From the NCBI GenBank assembly GCA_951394405.1, contig OX596345.1, forward strand, positions 62,001-126,000: DNA of 64,000 nucleotides. The letters run 5' to 3'. The notes beneath the pieces were generated by a model, which worked only from the letters and a program-made list of their open reading frames with translations, had not been told where the DNA came from and did not search any database. Within the stretch, counting starts at the first letter, position 1. Each line of letters begins with the position of its first letter. Shown one piece after another: positions 40,930 to 52,864 of this stretch. The position numbers and the translations under genes are program-made. Origin of the DNA: Coprinellus micaceus. Taxonomy: Eukaryota > Basidiomycota > Agaricomycetes > Agaricales > Psathyrellaceae.

Positions 40930-42036
40930 TCATACTTTTGTCGCCTCAACCGAATGCTGCCAAAGCTTCTCTGCCACCTCCTTGTCCCCAGAATACTGCA
41001 CACCGGCTTTAATGTTGCCCTTGTTATCTATCCGATATGGGCCAGGGGTCTTCGCGTTGGTGAGGAGTCCGTGCCACAGGTACGTCGCGCACTCTTGTCG
41101 GGTCACCGTGAAGAGAGGGGCAATGGTGGTCATGAGGGGGTTCAGGGCGCGGATCCACCGGGACTGTGCGGAGGCCATGATATTCGTTTGGACACCTCCG
41201 GGGAATGCATGGGCAAAGGTGAGATCGGGGTTGCGTTCAGCGAACGACTGGACAAGGAAGGTTCCCGTTAGTATGGAATCGAGAGTGGGGAAGATATAGG
41301 AGCGCACCTCGACAAGATAATCATTGTATGTCGCCGCTGACAGTGCGGCGTTGTTCAGCGAGTACTTCTTCTTCAACCCCAAGTCATCCACGTCAATCTT
41401 CCCTCCATACCCAGTCGAGAACACCGATATCACCCTCGCTTCCTCGCCCTGGTCCTTCGCCGCCTTCAGGGCTGGCAACAGTTGCTCGGTGAACTTCCAC
41501 CTCGAGTAATAATGCACCGCGAGTTTCTTGTCGATACCTTCCTCCGTTTCGTCTCTTCCGGAAGTGCTGAAGAACCCTTGCGACATGACGAGGAAGTTGA
41601 CCTTAGGGTGACGAGACATGATCTCCTCCGACGCTTTCTTGACCTCCTTCATGAGCGACGCGTCGCACTTGACGAATTCGTACGACCATTGTCCCTGCTC
41701 TGACGCCGGGACCTCGGGGAACTGGGATATGATATCCTTCGCAGCAGCCTCGTTCCTCCCAACAATAACGATATGCGCACGCCCTTGCCTCCACTGAGCG
41801 AACGTCTCCGCCATTCCCTGTCCAATGCCGGATGTCCCGCCCACGAATACGGCGACAGGTCTGCCTGGAAGGCCCCCAACGAGTTCGGTGTTGCTTGCGC
41901 GGAGAGACGCGAGAGAGGGTGACATGGCGATGGTAGTAGATGCGAAGCTGCGGCGAACGACGAAGGCGAGAACTACGGGGACGGCGATAGCAGATGCAAG
42001 TTTGAATGTCCTGGAGGTCAGAGGGAAGAGGGGCAT
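40930..42036 (-). CDS. Short-chain dehydrogenase/reductase-like protein SDR1
   Basis: complement(join(40930..41247, 41308..42036)), 348 aa. Residues about 12-28 form a hydrophobic anchor. The Rossmann glycine motif is V-F-V-G-G-T-S-G-I-G-Q-G (about 63-74). I-V-I-V-G-R-N follows and then N-F-L-V-M-S-Q-G at the NAG position. The catalytic region reads T-Y-N-D-Y-L-V-E: Tyr237 is kept, but the residue four further on is Leu, not the Lys of classical Y-x-x-x-K. Then H-A-F-P-G-G-V-Q-T-N fits the P-G-x-V-x-T strand. The 60-nt intron is in frame and stop-free, with an ACTAAC branch site, so unspliced RNA would add 20 residues. Probably a membrane-associated NAD(P)-binding oxidoreductase; substrate unknown. 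Tandem with SDR2. Confidence 0.88.
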   Translation of the reverse strand: MPLFPLTSRTFKLASAIAVPVVLAFVVRRSFASTTIAMSPSLASLRASNTELVGGLPGRPVAVFVGGTSGIGQGMAETFAQWRQGRAHIVIVGRNEAAAKDIISQFPEVPASEQGQWSYEFVKCDASLMKEVKKASEEIMSRHPKVNFLVMSQGFFSTSGRDETEEGIDKKLAVHYYSRWKFTEQLLPALKAAKDQGEEARVISVFSTGYGGKIDVDDLGLKKKYSLNNAALSAATYNDYLVEVRSYIFPTLDSILTGTFLVQSFAERNPDLTFAHAFPGGVQTNIMASAQSRWIRALNPLMTTIAPLFTVTRQECATYLWHGLLTNAKTPGPYRIDNKGNIKAGVQYSGDKEVAEKLWQHSVEATKV

Positions 42037-42481
42037 AGAACTTGAACGGTGATAGCGGAGCAGCGCCGTCAGGGGTATTTATGGAATTGATGCCGCTTGT
42101 GACGACACCGCTCGGCATGATCATTGTTGCCGAAATACGCTGGCAACGACGCGTCCCCAGTCCGGCGCGTCCAAGAATACGTGCAAGACGCGGCTCACGT
42201 CGACGCCCAAATTATGGCGATCGCGGGCTTGACTAAGGTGAGGACGGAGTGACGCGTCGAAAGATGCCTTGTTCGGGCGCTTATTGTGCGATCGCCGTGT
42301 TGGGGTGACGAGTCTGCCGTCTGCACAGCTATGTGGTCTGTTGCGAACTTGGTTGGCTTTGCTCGTTCCCAGTCGCTTTTGGGTGCCAGATAGAATAAGA
42401 TAAGCAGTAGAGTGAGGTGCACTATGATACGGAAATACAGCAAGTTGGGAACCAGCGTACACAATTCAAGTCCAAGGGTAA

Positions 42482-43584
42482 TTATACTCTCGTCGCCTCC
42501 ACGGTATGCTGCCACAGCTTCTCTGCTACCTCTTTGTCCCCAGAAGACTGCACTTCGTGTATCACATTTCCCTTGTTATCTATCCGGTACGCACCAGGGT
42601 CCTTCGCATTCGAAAGCAACCCGTGCCAGAGGTATGTCCCACACTCCTCTATCGTTACGCTGAACAGCGGACCGAGGAAAGACATTAATGGGTTCATGGC
42701 ACGCACCCAGGGCGTCCGAGCGGAGGCCACGATGTCTGTCTGCACGAAGCCGGGGAAGGCGTGCGCGAAGGTGATCTCGGGGTTGCGTTCGGCGAACGAC
42801 TGGAAGGAATAAGCATCCAAGAGATTGATTAGAGTCCGAAGGCAAGCGACTGGTGGAGTGGGGAGATACGTACCTCGACCAGATAATCGTTATATGTTGC
42901 ACCTTGCGCTGCAGCTGCCCTCAGTGAGAACCCCTTCTTCAGCCCCAAATCGTTCACGTCAATCTTCCCTCCATGTCCAGCGGCCAACACAGTCAAGACC
43001 CTCGCGTCCTCTCCCTGCGCCTTCGCAGCCTTCAACGCAGGCAACAACTCTTCGGTGAACTTCCACCGTGCGTAGTAGTGCACGGCGAGCTTCTTGTCGA
43101 TGCCCTCCTCCGTCTCGTCGCGGCCACTCGTCGTAAAGTACCCCGCGGACATGACGAGGTAGTTGATCTTGGAATGGTGAGAAAGGATCTCGGAAGATGC
43201 GCGCTTCACTTCCTTCATGAGAGTCGCATCACATTTGACGAATTCGTACGTCCATTGGCCTTCCTCGGAGGCGGGGACTTTGGGGAAGTGGGAAATGATC
43301 TCTTTAGCAGCACCCTCGTTCCTCCCTACGATCACGATATGCGCACGTCCTTCTCTCCATTTCGCAAAGGTCTCCGCCAAGCCCTGCCCGATGCCGGCCG
43401 TTCCCCCGACGAAGACGGCTACGGGCTTGCCTTGCATGGCACTGACAAGTCCGGCGTTGCTCGTGCGCAGAGACGCGAGAGAGGGAGCCATCGTGGATGT
43501 GAATCTTCGGCGAATGATGAAAGCGAGGGCAACTGGGATAGCGACGGCAGAGGCGAGCTTGAAAGATTTGGGGAGAAAGCGCAT
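42482..43584 (-). CDS. Short-chain dehydrogenase/reductase-like protein SDR2, tandem paralogue
   Basis: complement(join(42482..42799, 42874..43584)), 342 aa. Highly similar to SDR1 and with the same intron position; the second exons are both 318 nt. Contains the hydrophobic anchor, G-G-T-A-G-I-G-Q-G, I-V-I-V-G-R-N, Y-L-V-M-S-A-G, T-Y-N-D-Y-L-V-E (again no catalytic Lys) and H-A-F-P-G-F-V-Q-T-D. The 74-nt intron here contains stops, which confirms the splice site used for SDR1. An in-frame ATG at 43617 lies close to a minus-strand TATAAA (about 43625-43630), so the ATG at 43584 is preferred. Same strand as SDR1, consistent with tandem duplication; the copies have diverged mostly in the N-terminus and around the cofactor site. 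Confidence 0.88.
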
Positions 43585-45148
43585 GAGGTATGGAGGTGGG
43601 AGATTGGGCGGGTGCATTCTGATGCATTTATACAATGTCGCCGATGGTGCCGGTGCGTGACGCCATCCCTCGGCATGCTGACCGTCGCAGTCAGTGGCTC
43701 ATGGTCCATCGTGAGGTATCGACCTCATCGGCGTTCGCGGTCCTGCAAACTTTGGTCGTAATTAAATATTATTTCATAAGTTCAATGGAGCCCGAATAGC
43801 CGAGGAGTGACTAGCACCCAGAGCCGCATTTCTGCCCATCGAGGCGAACGCGTCGGCTCACCCAGTAGCCAGGTTTCTGCCCGTCGAGGCGAACGCGACT
43901 GGCCGCACGTGCTACGCACGCCCCACTGATATCATCCCCTTCCTCAGGTAAGCTGAGACTCACCTCTCTCTTCCTCGAACAGTCACGACGAGGCGGTTTC
44001 CGCGCTACCCGCCCACCGCTTCCCTTTCCACTCTCGGTCTAAATCTAATTTCACAATCATCTGCACAATTTGTATTTGTCTACATACCTCGTGCACAAAC
44101 AGATGTCTCCGAGGATGAGCTGCCCATCGAGGCGCCCATCCATCGGTTTTTGTCGCACTAGGATCGGACATCAGCCCAATTTTGGGTCATTTTCGTCACG
44201 CCAACCTCGGACTGACCTCATTTTCGGGGCACACCGATATCGGGCCTGTAGGACTCCAGATACGAGGTTTCGTTCTGACCATGGGAGGACTCGTCAAGGG
44301 GCTGGGCGCTTAAAATTCTTCGGAAGCCAAGCTCCCGATGTCACTTCCAAGCCGCTGATGCGCCTCGGGGATGCACGTGACTGACGCGAAGCGCGTCAAA
44401 CAAACCAAACGCGAACCAAAACAAATGTTTGGGAATTCTACAATTCCATCAACGATCCACTTGACACGAACCGTCATCCCAGCGGCCGCTACATCCCCAC
44501 CTCTTCACCTGGAACCTCCTGGAATCCACCTGTGGTGCTCCCGAACGGTCACGATGGCCCTCTCTTCCTCGACTCGCGACATGACAAATCCTATGGGTTG
44601 CGGATGAGCAGCAACTGGTGAGTCGAGCATCCCCACCCCTCTTTCTTGAACCAATATCCGCTGGTTCCCAGTGTGCCGACACCCCATTGTCCGTTGCTTT
44701 GGGTGTCCATTGTCCTCCTGTATACATGTCAATTTCCGTTCCATTTATCTGATGAACGTCCACTCCCGAACCTCCAGGCCGCCCACATTTACCATAAATA
44801 GTTAGGGCGGGCGATGGCGCGACACGAATCCGACGCACGCCGTCTCCGGCATCAGCGCTTCTGACAGCTGCCGGCGCTCGGCAGCGCTTCTAATGGGGTC
44901 CATTCTCCTTATCCGGTAAGCCCGCCCTCTGCCCAGCTGTTGAACCTTGACTCATATCCAACTTCCATCACCTCCTGACTACCACCCGACACTCTATCCG
45001 TATTTGGCCTTCCCGATTAATGTTGAAGTCAATAAACAAACCCGCCCTATAAAGCGCGCCCCCCGCCCCTTGGATGACTCGTTCCAACTCCCCCGCCTTC
45101 TCCCTCTCACGCCCTCAATCAAACCGCGCCCAGCCCAGCCCAGTCGCC
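43585..45148. other. Divergent spacer SDR2 / DUF6699 gene; no supportable gene
   Basis: Contains an imperfect duplication of TTTCTGCCC(A/G)TCGAGGCG (near 43829 and 43873), with a partial third copy near 44120. TATAAAG at about 45048 serves the next gene. Confidence 0.5.
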
Positions 45149-46121
45149 ATGTCCTACCACTACTCTCCGTCACAGGCCTCGTGGGGTGAGAAGGATGGCA
45201 AGGCGTATTATGCCTCCCCTGCTTCCACCACCGGGTCCATCTCGACATGGGGCACGAGTACGTTGTTCGACTGTCAGCCAACGCAGCCCATTCTAATATT
45301 CTCCTCTCCTCCTAGGTGCCCTCACCCCTCACTCTGTACCCCAGATGGCCATTGGATGTGAGTGCCCCTCTCGTTCGCGGTTCACCTCCACCTCGATACG
45401 GAATCAACAATGTTGAACTTTCACTGATGCGACGTCTATCCACCTATTAGCTCCGTACGGCTCCTCTTACCCCGCCTCCCCCACACCGACAGTGTACAGC
45501 CACTGCAGCCAAACCAGCTCGATCTATGTCGGTACCACTGCCGGTTCGGGCTATTGCGCATCTGTGGCCAGTGGTGGCTCGTTTGCGGCCGAACTCCATC
45601 CTGCCTTGCGGCCAGGTGCCGCTCAAGCGCTCCAGTTCGATGTCGCCAGCTCTCGATTCCCGCCACCCGGTTTGACTTTTGATCCAAACACCCCGGCGTT
45701 CAGCCCAGGCCTCAACCGCGTGAACCTCGAGTTCCAAGGTCTCTCCCCGAGGTGGGTATCCAAGCTCAGCGGATCCGCATTCTCCTCTTCGTCCTCCGGC
45801 GCTTCGGTTTCGACGGCGTCGTCCTCCATCCCACCTATCACCGTTGCGACCATCCTCGAGGCCATCTTCCAGCATTGTCGCTCCCCTGTCACTCGTGACC
45901 AGGACTCCGAAATGCCTCCCCGTAACAGGGCCATGGCGGCTCAGTACGCTCAGCAGCGTGTTGCGAAGTGCGCAAGCCGGGGTCAACCAGCGACGAACGC
46001 TATGATGTTGATGGACGTCCTTGGGCCCAACACGATATTCCTTGGAATTGTCCCCAAGGCTGACGACCCTAAAACCTGGACTGTGTGCTTCGGCAGGTCC
46101 CCGCGGTTCCTTCCCAACTGA
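45149..46121 (+). CDS. DUF6699-type protein 1
   Basis: join(45149..45257, 45316..45357, 45451..46121), 273 aa; phases close. The N-terminal 75 residues are Ser/Tyr/Pro-rich and disordered (M-S-Y-H-Y-S-P-S-Q-A-S-W). The domain starts at E-L-H-P-A-L-R-P and continues with F-D-V-A-S-S-R-F-P-P, an L-x-F-x-G-L-S-P-R-W strand, a Ser-rich insertion, I-T-V-A-T-I-L-E-A-I-F-Q-H and the end L-M-D-V-L-G-P-N-T-I-F-L-G-I. This order (L-H-P, W/F-D-V, V-T-V-x-D-V-L, D-x-L-x-G-x-T-x-F-x-G-L) is that of DUF6699, a fungal family with no assigned activity. The usual K-R-V-D-F-L block is degenerate here. It is convergent with a second member at 47.2-48.9 kb. Confidence 0.8.
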
Positions 46122-47243
46122 ATACGCTCCTTTCAGCCTCCCAGCGACGTTTGGCCGTCGCGTCCGTCTAGATTCACTACCCAGCACCAAGACATTGCCT
46201 TCGACGATATACCCGAACATGATAATACCAGTCGGGCGCCTCCGACACGCACCCCCATTCAAGCTACTCAACAAACGAAGTATAATCACGACGCCATGAG
46301 ATGGCGCTAGTCCCATCTCTATCCTCTTTGTATTTGTGACCTTGCCGTCCTTTTGAACTTTTTGTCCAACACCCCTATCGCTTTCTCCGTTGCTTTGCTT
46401 TCCACCCCCACCTCATACCCTCCTGCGCTGCTCTCGTTCGCCTTCACGGACCTTGCTTTCCAGACACTGCTCCATCTATCCGTCCATATATCTATCTACA
46501 TTCAGCATCTTTAACCTCAGTTATTCTCTCGGCTTATCGTTTTCAGCGCGATCCAGCGTACTCTCTACTCCCCTGAACCCCTTCGCGCGCCTCTTCTATC
46601 TCTCTTGTATATCTTGTATAACCCCTCCACTTCTACGATACCCCAGGTCAACGAACATTTGTATCAATAGTAACCCCTAGCATGTCTAGAACATCAAGTA
46701 GAGTACACTCGAAAGTCGAAGATCTAAATAGTTGTATTTTTAGCGTCCGTCAATACACCCCCCTGCCTTACAACGACGCGTGCCCTCTGAGCTCTCGCTT
46801 GTGGTCTACGAGCCTTGAGGCGATCATTGGGCATACGGTCCGAGTGCCCGAGACCTCGTTGGAGTGACGGCGAGCGCTACCTTTGAACGGCGAGGGCGGC
46901 ATTCTGCAGGGACATCCGAGTGAAGGGAAAAGCCCAGCCCGTTCGTTCTGGAGGTAACGAACCTAAGGCAGACGACACAGGTGGTATTACAGTAGCTCTA
47001 GGGGTAAGTGAGCAATTAATGTTACAACACGAAAGCAAGGACAACAAGCGATGAACCCAGTAAACAGCATGTACACAACGATGGACCACATACGCATAGC
47101 AACATTGACAGACAACCCAAGAAAGGAGGAAAGAAAGAAAGCAGATATACATAGTTAGACCCAGAAGAATTAATATCACCAATATTCCTCAATCAATGAG
47201 ACGCAGAGCAAAGAAACGGTCCTCCGAGAGAGTCAGACCCCCA
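46122..47243. other. Convergent 3' spacer between the two DUF6699 genes
   Basis: Pyrimidine-rich 3' sequence on the left, then AT-rich sequence. No gene seen. Confidence 0.55.
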
Positions 47244-48850
47244 TCAACACGAATCCTTTGGCTGACCGAACACGATTCTCCCAACCGCACCCTTCCCCCT
47301 CGAGGTTCGCCTCTCGGTCTTGCCGACGCTATCTTTCGCCTCGATGCCGACCAAGACTGATTTACCCTTCAAGAAATCAACACGCTTCACACCCTCCGCC
47401 CACACGCCTCCCGTCTTCGGACTCTGGTCTCCACGGTCCTGAGCACCCCGACACCGCGTCCGATACGCCTTCGACACATCTTTCCTATCATCCTCTGATA
47501 ACTGGGTCCAATCAGCCTGCGAGATGGGGAGTGAGAGGGAGCTGTGAATAGAACGAAGGACGTCGAGGTTCGTAATAACGGCATTCGAGGGTCCTCCAGG
47601 GTACCAATCGTCATCATCGTCTTCTGTGTCCGAAGAACACGCAGACTCGTTGTCGATGAAGAATTTCTTCTTCCCGGACATACCCCCTGCCTTCAGGTTT
47701 GACGGCCGCCTGCGACTCGAGCTCGAAGAAGTCCGCCGCCGACGATCCATACCGGTCGGAACATGCACCGAGGACGGGAGGACGGGAACCTCCCAGCCGA
47801 GCTCCTGACAATAGAGCATCATCTTCCCCTTGGTGGGGGGCTCGGTCGCGGGCTCGAGGAGGGTGCACAGAGGGATAGGCTGGTCGAGGAAGTCCTTGAC
47901 CGGCGACCCGTCCTGGGTTGGAGTCACAGGCGACGGCGGCGGCGATGAGATGTCATAGAGGATAGGCGCATTGGGGCGAGTACGGGTCCAGGCGAAAAGT
48001 GGGTGCATGTACGTCTTCCGTGGCTTAGTTGGGTTCTCGAACGATACTCGACATTCTAAGGCGCAGATAGAGTTTCAGTCAGCATCAGGAACAGGGCTAG
48101 GTGTTGCCAAGATGAAGCGAAGGGAAGGGAAGGGAAGCAAAGATTGAATGAAGGGACAGCGATGCCGTACGAGTTGGGAGAAAGTGGATGCGATAGGGGG
48201 ATCGGCGGTTAAGGGGAAGGAGGGAAATTACTCACTCGACTTTGCCGGAGTTCCCAGCGGGCTGCTCCGAGGTGGAGGAGGGGCATACGACGATTGCAGA
48301 GAAGATCGCGACTCAACAGACTCGAGCGACGATATCGAGCTGGAACTCCCGGAAGAGGACGGCCTGCCGTCCGGATAAGCGAGGTCCCTGGATGCTGCTG
48401 GATGGGGAGTCGCAATCCACGGGCTCATAGGCTGTTGACGATAGCCAGTTGCCTGGAGCTCTTTATCTGAAAATTGAAATGAAGCAGGGTCCTCGTCAGT
48501 CAACGACCAGCTGGACACGCTGAGAACGACATACACTGCTGCGTCTCTGCTGTGAGTTTCTCCTCCCAAAGCTTCTCATTCTTCTCCATGGCGGGACTGA
48601 ACTCCAACGCTTTCGGGGCGATCTTAGGGGTCTTCGGGGGTGCAGGGGGAGGTTCGTGATGGACGGGTGCTAGCAGAAGGGAAGGAGGGGATGCGTCAGG
48701 GGAGACGTGATAAGGGGGCGGGGGAGAGTAAGGGGGAGGATGTGACACCCGTTGGAGGGGGGTTTTCGTGGCGCTTCGTCGCTCCTTCGATTGGGCATTT
48801 AAGTTCCCCGGACTCGCGAGGGCCACGATTTTACGGAAGAGAAACGACAT
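47244..48850 (-). CDS. DUF6699-type protein 2 with Pro-rich N-terminus
   Basis: complement(join(47244..48055, 48236..48466, 48535..48850)), 452 aa; all phases close. Exon 1 encodes MSFLFRKIVALASPGN and a Pro-rich stretch with two P-P-P-Y-type motifs (possible WW-domain ligands). Exon 2 is Ser-rich. Exon 3 holds the domain: M-H-P-L-F-A-W, a Y-D-I-S-S-P-P strand, G-W-E-V-P-V-L, a basic/acidic insertion (D-R-R-R-R-T-S-S ... D-T-E-D-D-D-D-D), V-I-T-N-L-D-V-L-R-S-I-H, and the diagnostic W-A-E-G-V-K-R-V-D-F-L-K-G-K-S-V-L-V-G-I. A TATA-like TATATAA lies about 75 bp upstream. Function of the family unknown; low-complexity insertions suggest a scaffold or regulatory role (inference). Confidence 0.85.
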
Positions 48851-49699
48851 GTACCAGATAAATGCGGGGGAGAATCTCCAAGAGGGAAGGGAAGCCCAGA
48901 AACTCGGAATCCAACAGCGTCTGCGTTATATAGGAATACATCGCTCGCTTGGAAGTCCGGCTGACCCGCTGTCCCTGCAAAAGCCAATCAACGCCGCGCC
49001 CTCGCGTTGGATAATCGCACTCACCGGCCTTCTATGCAGGGTCTACGGTTTATGGAATATGTCCCCTCGAAAGACAACGACCACGCAAATCACACGTGTA
49101 GGGACCTAAAAAGCGTACAGCCGTCAGTGCGTGTCCGTCCTGGGGACAATTGCATAGCCGAGGAGACAAGCAGCATTGTGAAATGCTCGCCAAATCGCTG
49201 TTCCATTTGCCGAGATTCGGGAACCCGCCTCAAGAAGATGCACGAGGTTGATGGCGCACCACCACGTTTCTGTGAGCATCAAGCAGCCCCCTATCTTCGG
49301 TGGATTGAATCTAATCTTCCGACTGAGAGGAGCGTTCTGACCCAAACGCCCAGTTAGGGGTGCCACTTGTCAGGGGACATCTCTCAAGACGACTCGAACT
49401 TTGGACATGCAAGCCTGTTTCGTCGAGTCGGTAGATCCCGCATATGCCGTCACTGCTCTGCATGAATATTCCGTAGCATCACAGCCGCCGAACCTGAAGG
49501 AAGAACAGAATTAGATACAGAGCAGAACGCGAGCAAACGAAGCATCAAACCTTTGGGGTCAGGTGGCGAGCAATACGCCCTGAGCTCAACTTCAAGGGAA
49601 TCATCCCCAGCCATAAATAAAATCATAATATTAGCCCTACAATCGAGGCAAGCGTAAAGAGACTTCTCCCGCTCAAAATAACACGACGGCGAACAAGGG

Positions 49700-52157
49700 T
49701 TATGCCGGCGCATACCACCAGAGGGTAGTGACCCCAACTGGGAAGGTGTAGGTCGCCTGACCGTCGCGGGGGCGGCGTCCGTCAGTGACATGGAAATGAA
49801 AGTGAACTGAGCGAGCAAGCTTACCTGCACCCCACGGAAGTTTATTGTTGTCTTCACAGGAGAGGGGCTCCAGCCATTCGAGCCGCCATCGTTCCCTAAT
49901 TGAGGTAAGACATATGAGATGTGTCCCGCAGAAACGGGAAGAAGGCAGGATGACACGACGTACAGTTCAGGACGACAAGAGAGTACCTGAGCCAGTCGTT
50001 CTGGTTCGTTCGCCTTGTGACAAAACCCGAAACACGCAGTGCCCACCCCTTTCCTCCCTTAACAGTAGTGCCGATGCGCTGTCCGAATGGTCCCCCTGCA
50101 TCCTGAGGCAGAACGGCCTTGGAAGCCTGGGCCATCGCGTAGACTACGAATCATATGAAAGATGAGCCTTCATTCCTCAACGTTTCGTAGATAGGAGGAC
50201 GTTATAGAGGAAGGGAAGGGCGTCTTGGCTCACATTCTTGATTAAAGCTATAGCTTCCATCGTTGTTCACTGTAACGAGCGGGCGACATCCAGGACCACC
50301 GCAGCTGTCGGTCCCAGGATACTTGGGATTGCCGGAGCCGTCCAGGGCGAGGTTCCACATCAAACCCTAAAGACGACGGAGATTATCCTTCATTCAGCCG
50401 CCTGCTGATCAGTAATAGAAGACGGTTTTACTAACCGTACGGGCGAAACGTTCGACACTTCCGACCCATCTACACGAGGGATAAGTCACCGGGTCCCCTG
50501 GGCCATCGGTCACTTACAGGTTGTCCATGTACCACTGTGCAGGTCATGAGTTACCGATTGACGATACGATATTAGGAAATACTACCTTAATATCACTCCA
50601 CCAATCTGATCCATACGTCCCAGAGCATTCCGTGAAGTAGATATCCTGCAATGAATACGTCAACATGGGAGTTTCGGGAGCTTCTGTTGCCCATACTTGG
50701 CTAGGCCGGGCATTGTGAAACAGGTCCTGATTCTTCACTGAGCCTGCATAGCAATGAAAAGCGATCGCACTCAAGGCCCCTCCAGATTCGTCCACCTGTG
50801 AAATCAGGCGTGGTCAGATCTTGCGGGAGTGCGGATCGAACTCCTGAGAAGCGCAGTCACTCACAAGGTCGACAGGGTATGAAGTGGCATGGTCCCAGTT
50901 GTGCTAAGGACGACGAGATAAGAGGTCATTCTCCGCCAGATCTTGGGATCTAGCGATGTGGACGAACCTCATAGCCAACTATCTTTACGTTCCCAAGACC
51001 GTTAGAATCGAGCAGATTTCTCAGGTTCAGAACAATTCGGGCCTCGAGGTCAGGCGACATCAAGCACGTTGGGTACGTCGGGTTGCTGTTCTGGGGTTCG
51101 TTCTGGAAGGTAGTCGGTCAGAAGGTGGCATGACACCGGGAAGTAAGCGAGGACATGCCTGGACAGAAATTGCGTAAATTGGAACACCTTGAGATCTGAA
51201 ACCCTGAACAGCTTTGAGAAGGTATCGTGCATCTAGTCGGCATGATCAGCCTCGTGCTCGGGCCTCTGTCAATAAACAGGATGCGTACACGCCGGGATAT
51301 AACGCTCTTGCAAGGAACCCCCGTTCATCGTCCCAGTTGTCTTCATCCAGGCAGGCTAGGGCACATTTAGAATAACAGTCACCGGAGCATGGGAGGGCAG
51401 ACCGACAGGAGACCAAGGAAGCAAATGGAACTTAAGCAGGCCATTGACGCCCATCATGTCCCTCAGGACGGTGAACGTGTATGATGGAACTCGGTTCACA
51501 TCGAACCGAGTCATGGACTCGTCCCCAGCGTTGTCGTTGAGACTGTAGGCTGTAAAGTGCAACATACAGCGTCAATTTGGATTGGAAGGGGGCAGAACCT
51601 GGACGTACCCCCAGCTGAGAAGTCCGAAGCGCCAACTGGGATGCGAATATAACTCAACCCAGCGCCGTCGCTGGACGGAGAGGGGTTGAAAGCGGTATTC
51701 AACAACGACCAGTATTTCGACGGGTTTCTGTTCTGGATCGATCGTCAGATGGTGAACAGGGGCCCGACGCGATGGATCCGGCACCTTCAGATTACCAAGG
51801 ACAAGCGCCGAAGAGTCCGCTACGAAACACATTAACATAGTGTGCATACGACTAATAAAATGAACTTACTTAGAGAGGCTCCAAAGCCAAGCATGGTTTG
51901 GTACTGCGATCTGTCGTCGACGACGATATCAGCTTCTCCAGCTGGCCCGGGCTGCACGAAGTTGATGGGAGACGATGGCCTCAACGAGGTGAAGAGCTTC
52001 GATCGATCCCAGGTCGTTTGCCACTATACGGGAGAGGTTTATTGAGCCACAGGATCATTCAATGATGAGCAGGGGGGCGCACCAGATCCCATATCTGTTG
52101 CGACGCAGCAAAGGGAAAACAAAAGAGAAATAACACCCAGAGGACTGCGGGAAGCAT
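49700..52157 (-). CDS. GH30 glycoside hydrolase, endo-beta-1,6-glucanase-like
   Basis: complement(join(49700..49756, 49825..49895, 49964..50143, 50234..50366, 50436..50469, 50518..50534, 50586..50645, 50697..50795, 50865..50903, 50968..51102, 51159..51232, 51289..51355, 51407..51549, 51609..51732, 51785..51819, 51870..52023, 52083..52157)), 498 aa, 17 exons; every phase closes. Signal peptide 1-20 (M-L-P-A-V-L-W-V-L-F-L-F). Family landmarks: M-L-G-F-G-A-S-L, S-Y-I-R-I-P-V-G-A-S-D-F-S, L-P-W-S-P-P-A-W-M-K, acid/base Glu226 in Q-N-E-P, nucleophile Glu321 in Y-F-T-E-C-S-G-T, S-D-W-W-S-D-I-K, and the C-terminal beta domain ending T-T-L-W-W-Y-A-P-A. Known fungal relatives cut beta-1,6-glucan in cell walls. 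Exon 12 is 17 nt; intron 7 appears to be GC-AG. TATAAAG lies about 60 bp upstream. Confidence 0.95.
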
Positions 52158-52864
52158 CCTACTCGGCGAGAAAGAAGCTGAGCTACAGAATATGCTCAGC
52201 ACACACTCAGCTACCCTTTATACCAGAACGAGGAGTGCGTCATGGGCTGTTTCACTGCACACATGTTCCGATGGGAGGCCTTGGTCAGGCTTAGGTCGTC
52301 GCCGCAGCTGCACCTTGCCTATTACGCCCCCTTGCTCCGTAGGACTGGGCAGGGCGAACGAAGAAAGACATCAGAGCTCCATTCCGGGCATCTAGTGGAA
52401 CCTTGAGCTGAAGTTCATGCACGAATGGAGGTGGCTTGGACGTACCCTCGTGCCTATGGAAACCTCGTTTGACTCTTGATCGCTTTGACGGCGAGATGGG
52501 GCATAGTAGTAAGAGTACTTCAAATGAGTGGTATTCTCGGTCGAGTACTACAGAGGACAATGGGAAACACGGAACATGGAGCAAACGATGGTGAAGGTCG
52601 AGGACAAGAGGCGACCAAATGAGTGACAATGCAATGTGCGGGATAAGGGGATAGCAAATTATATAATACAGAAATTAATCCGGAAATGAAATGCGATGCC
52701 AATGACGAACGGCGAACTGGAGATGGACAGAAGATGATGAAGAACCGTAGTCTATGGAATGCTAGTATACAGAAATGCAATGAGTAGCGTGCAATGAGTG
52801 AGAGAGAAAACAGGAGAGAAGAACGAAAAGGAAAGCAATTTGAAGGAGGGTATGAGGTCCAGCA

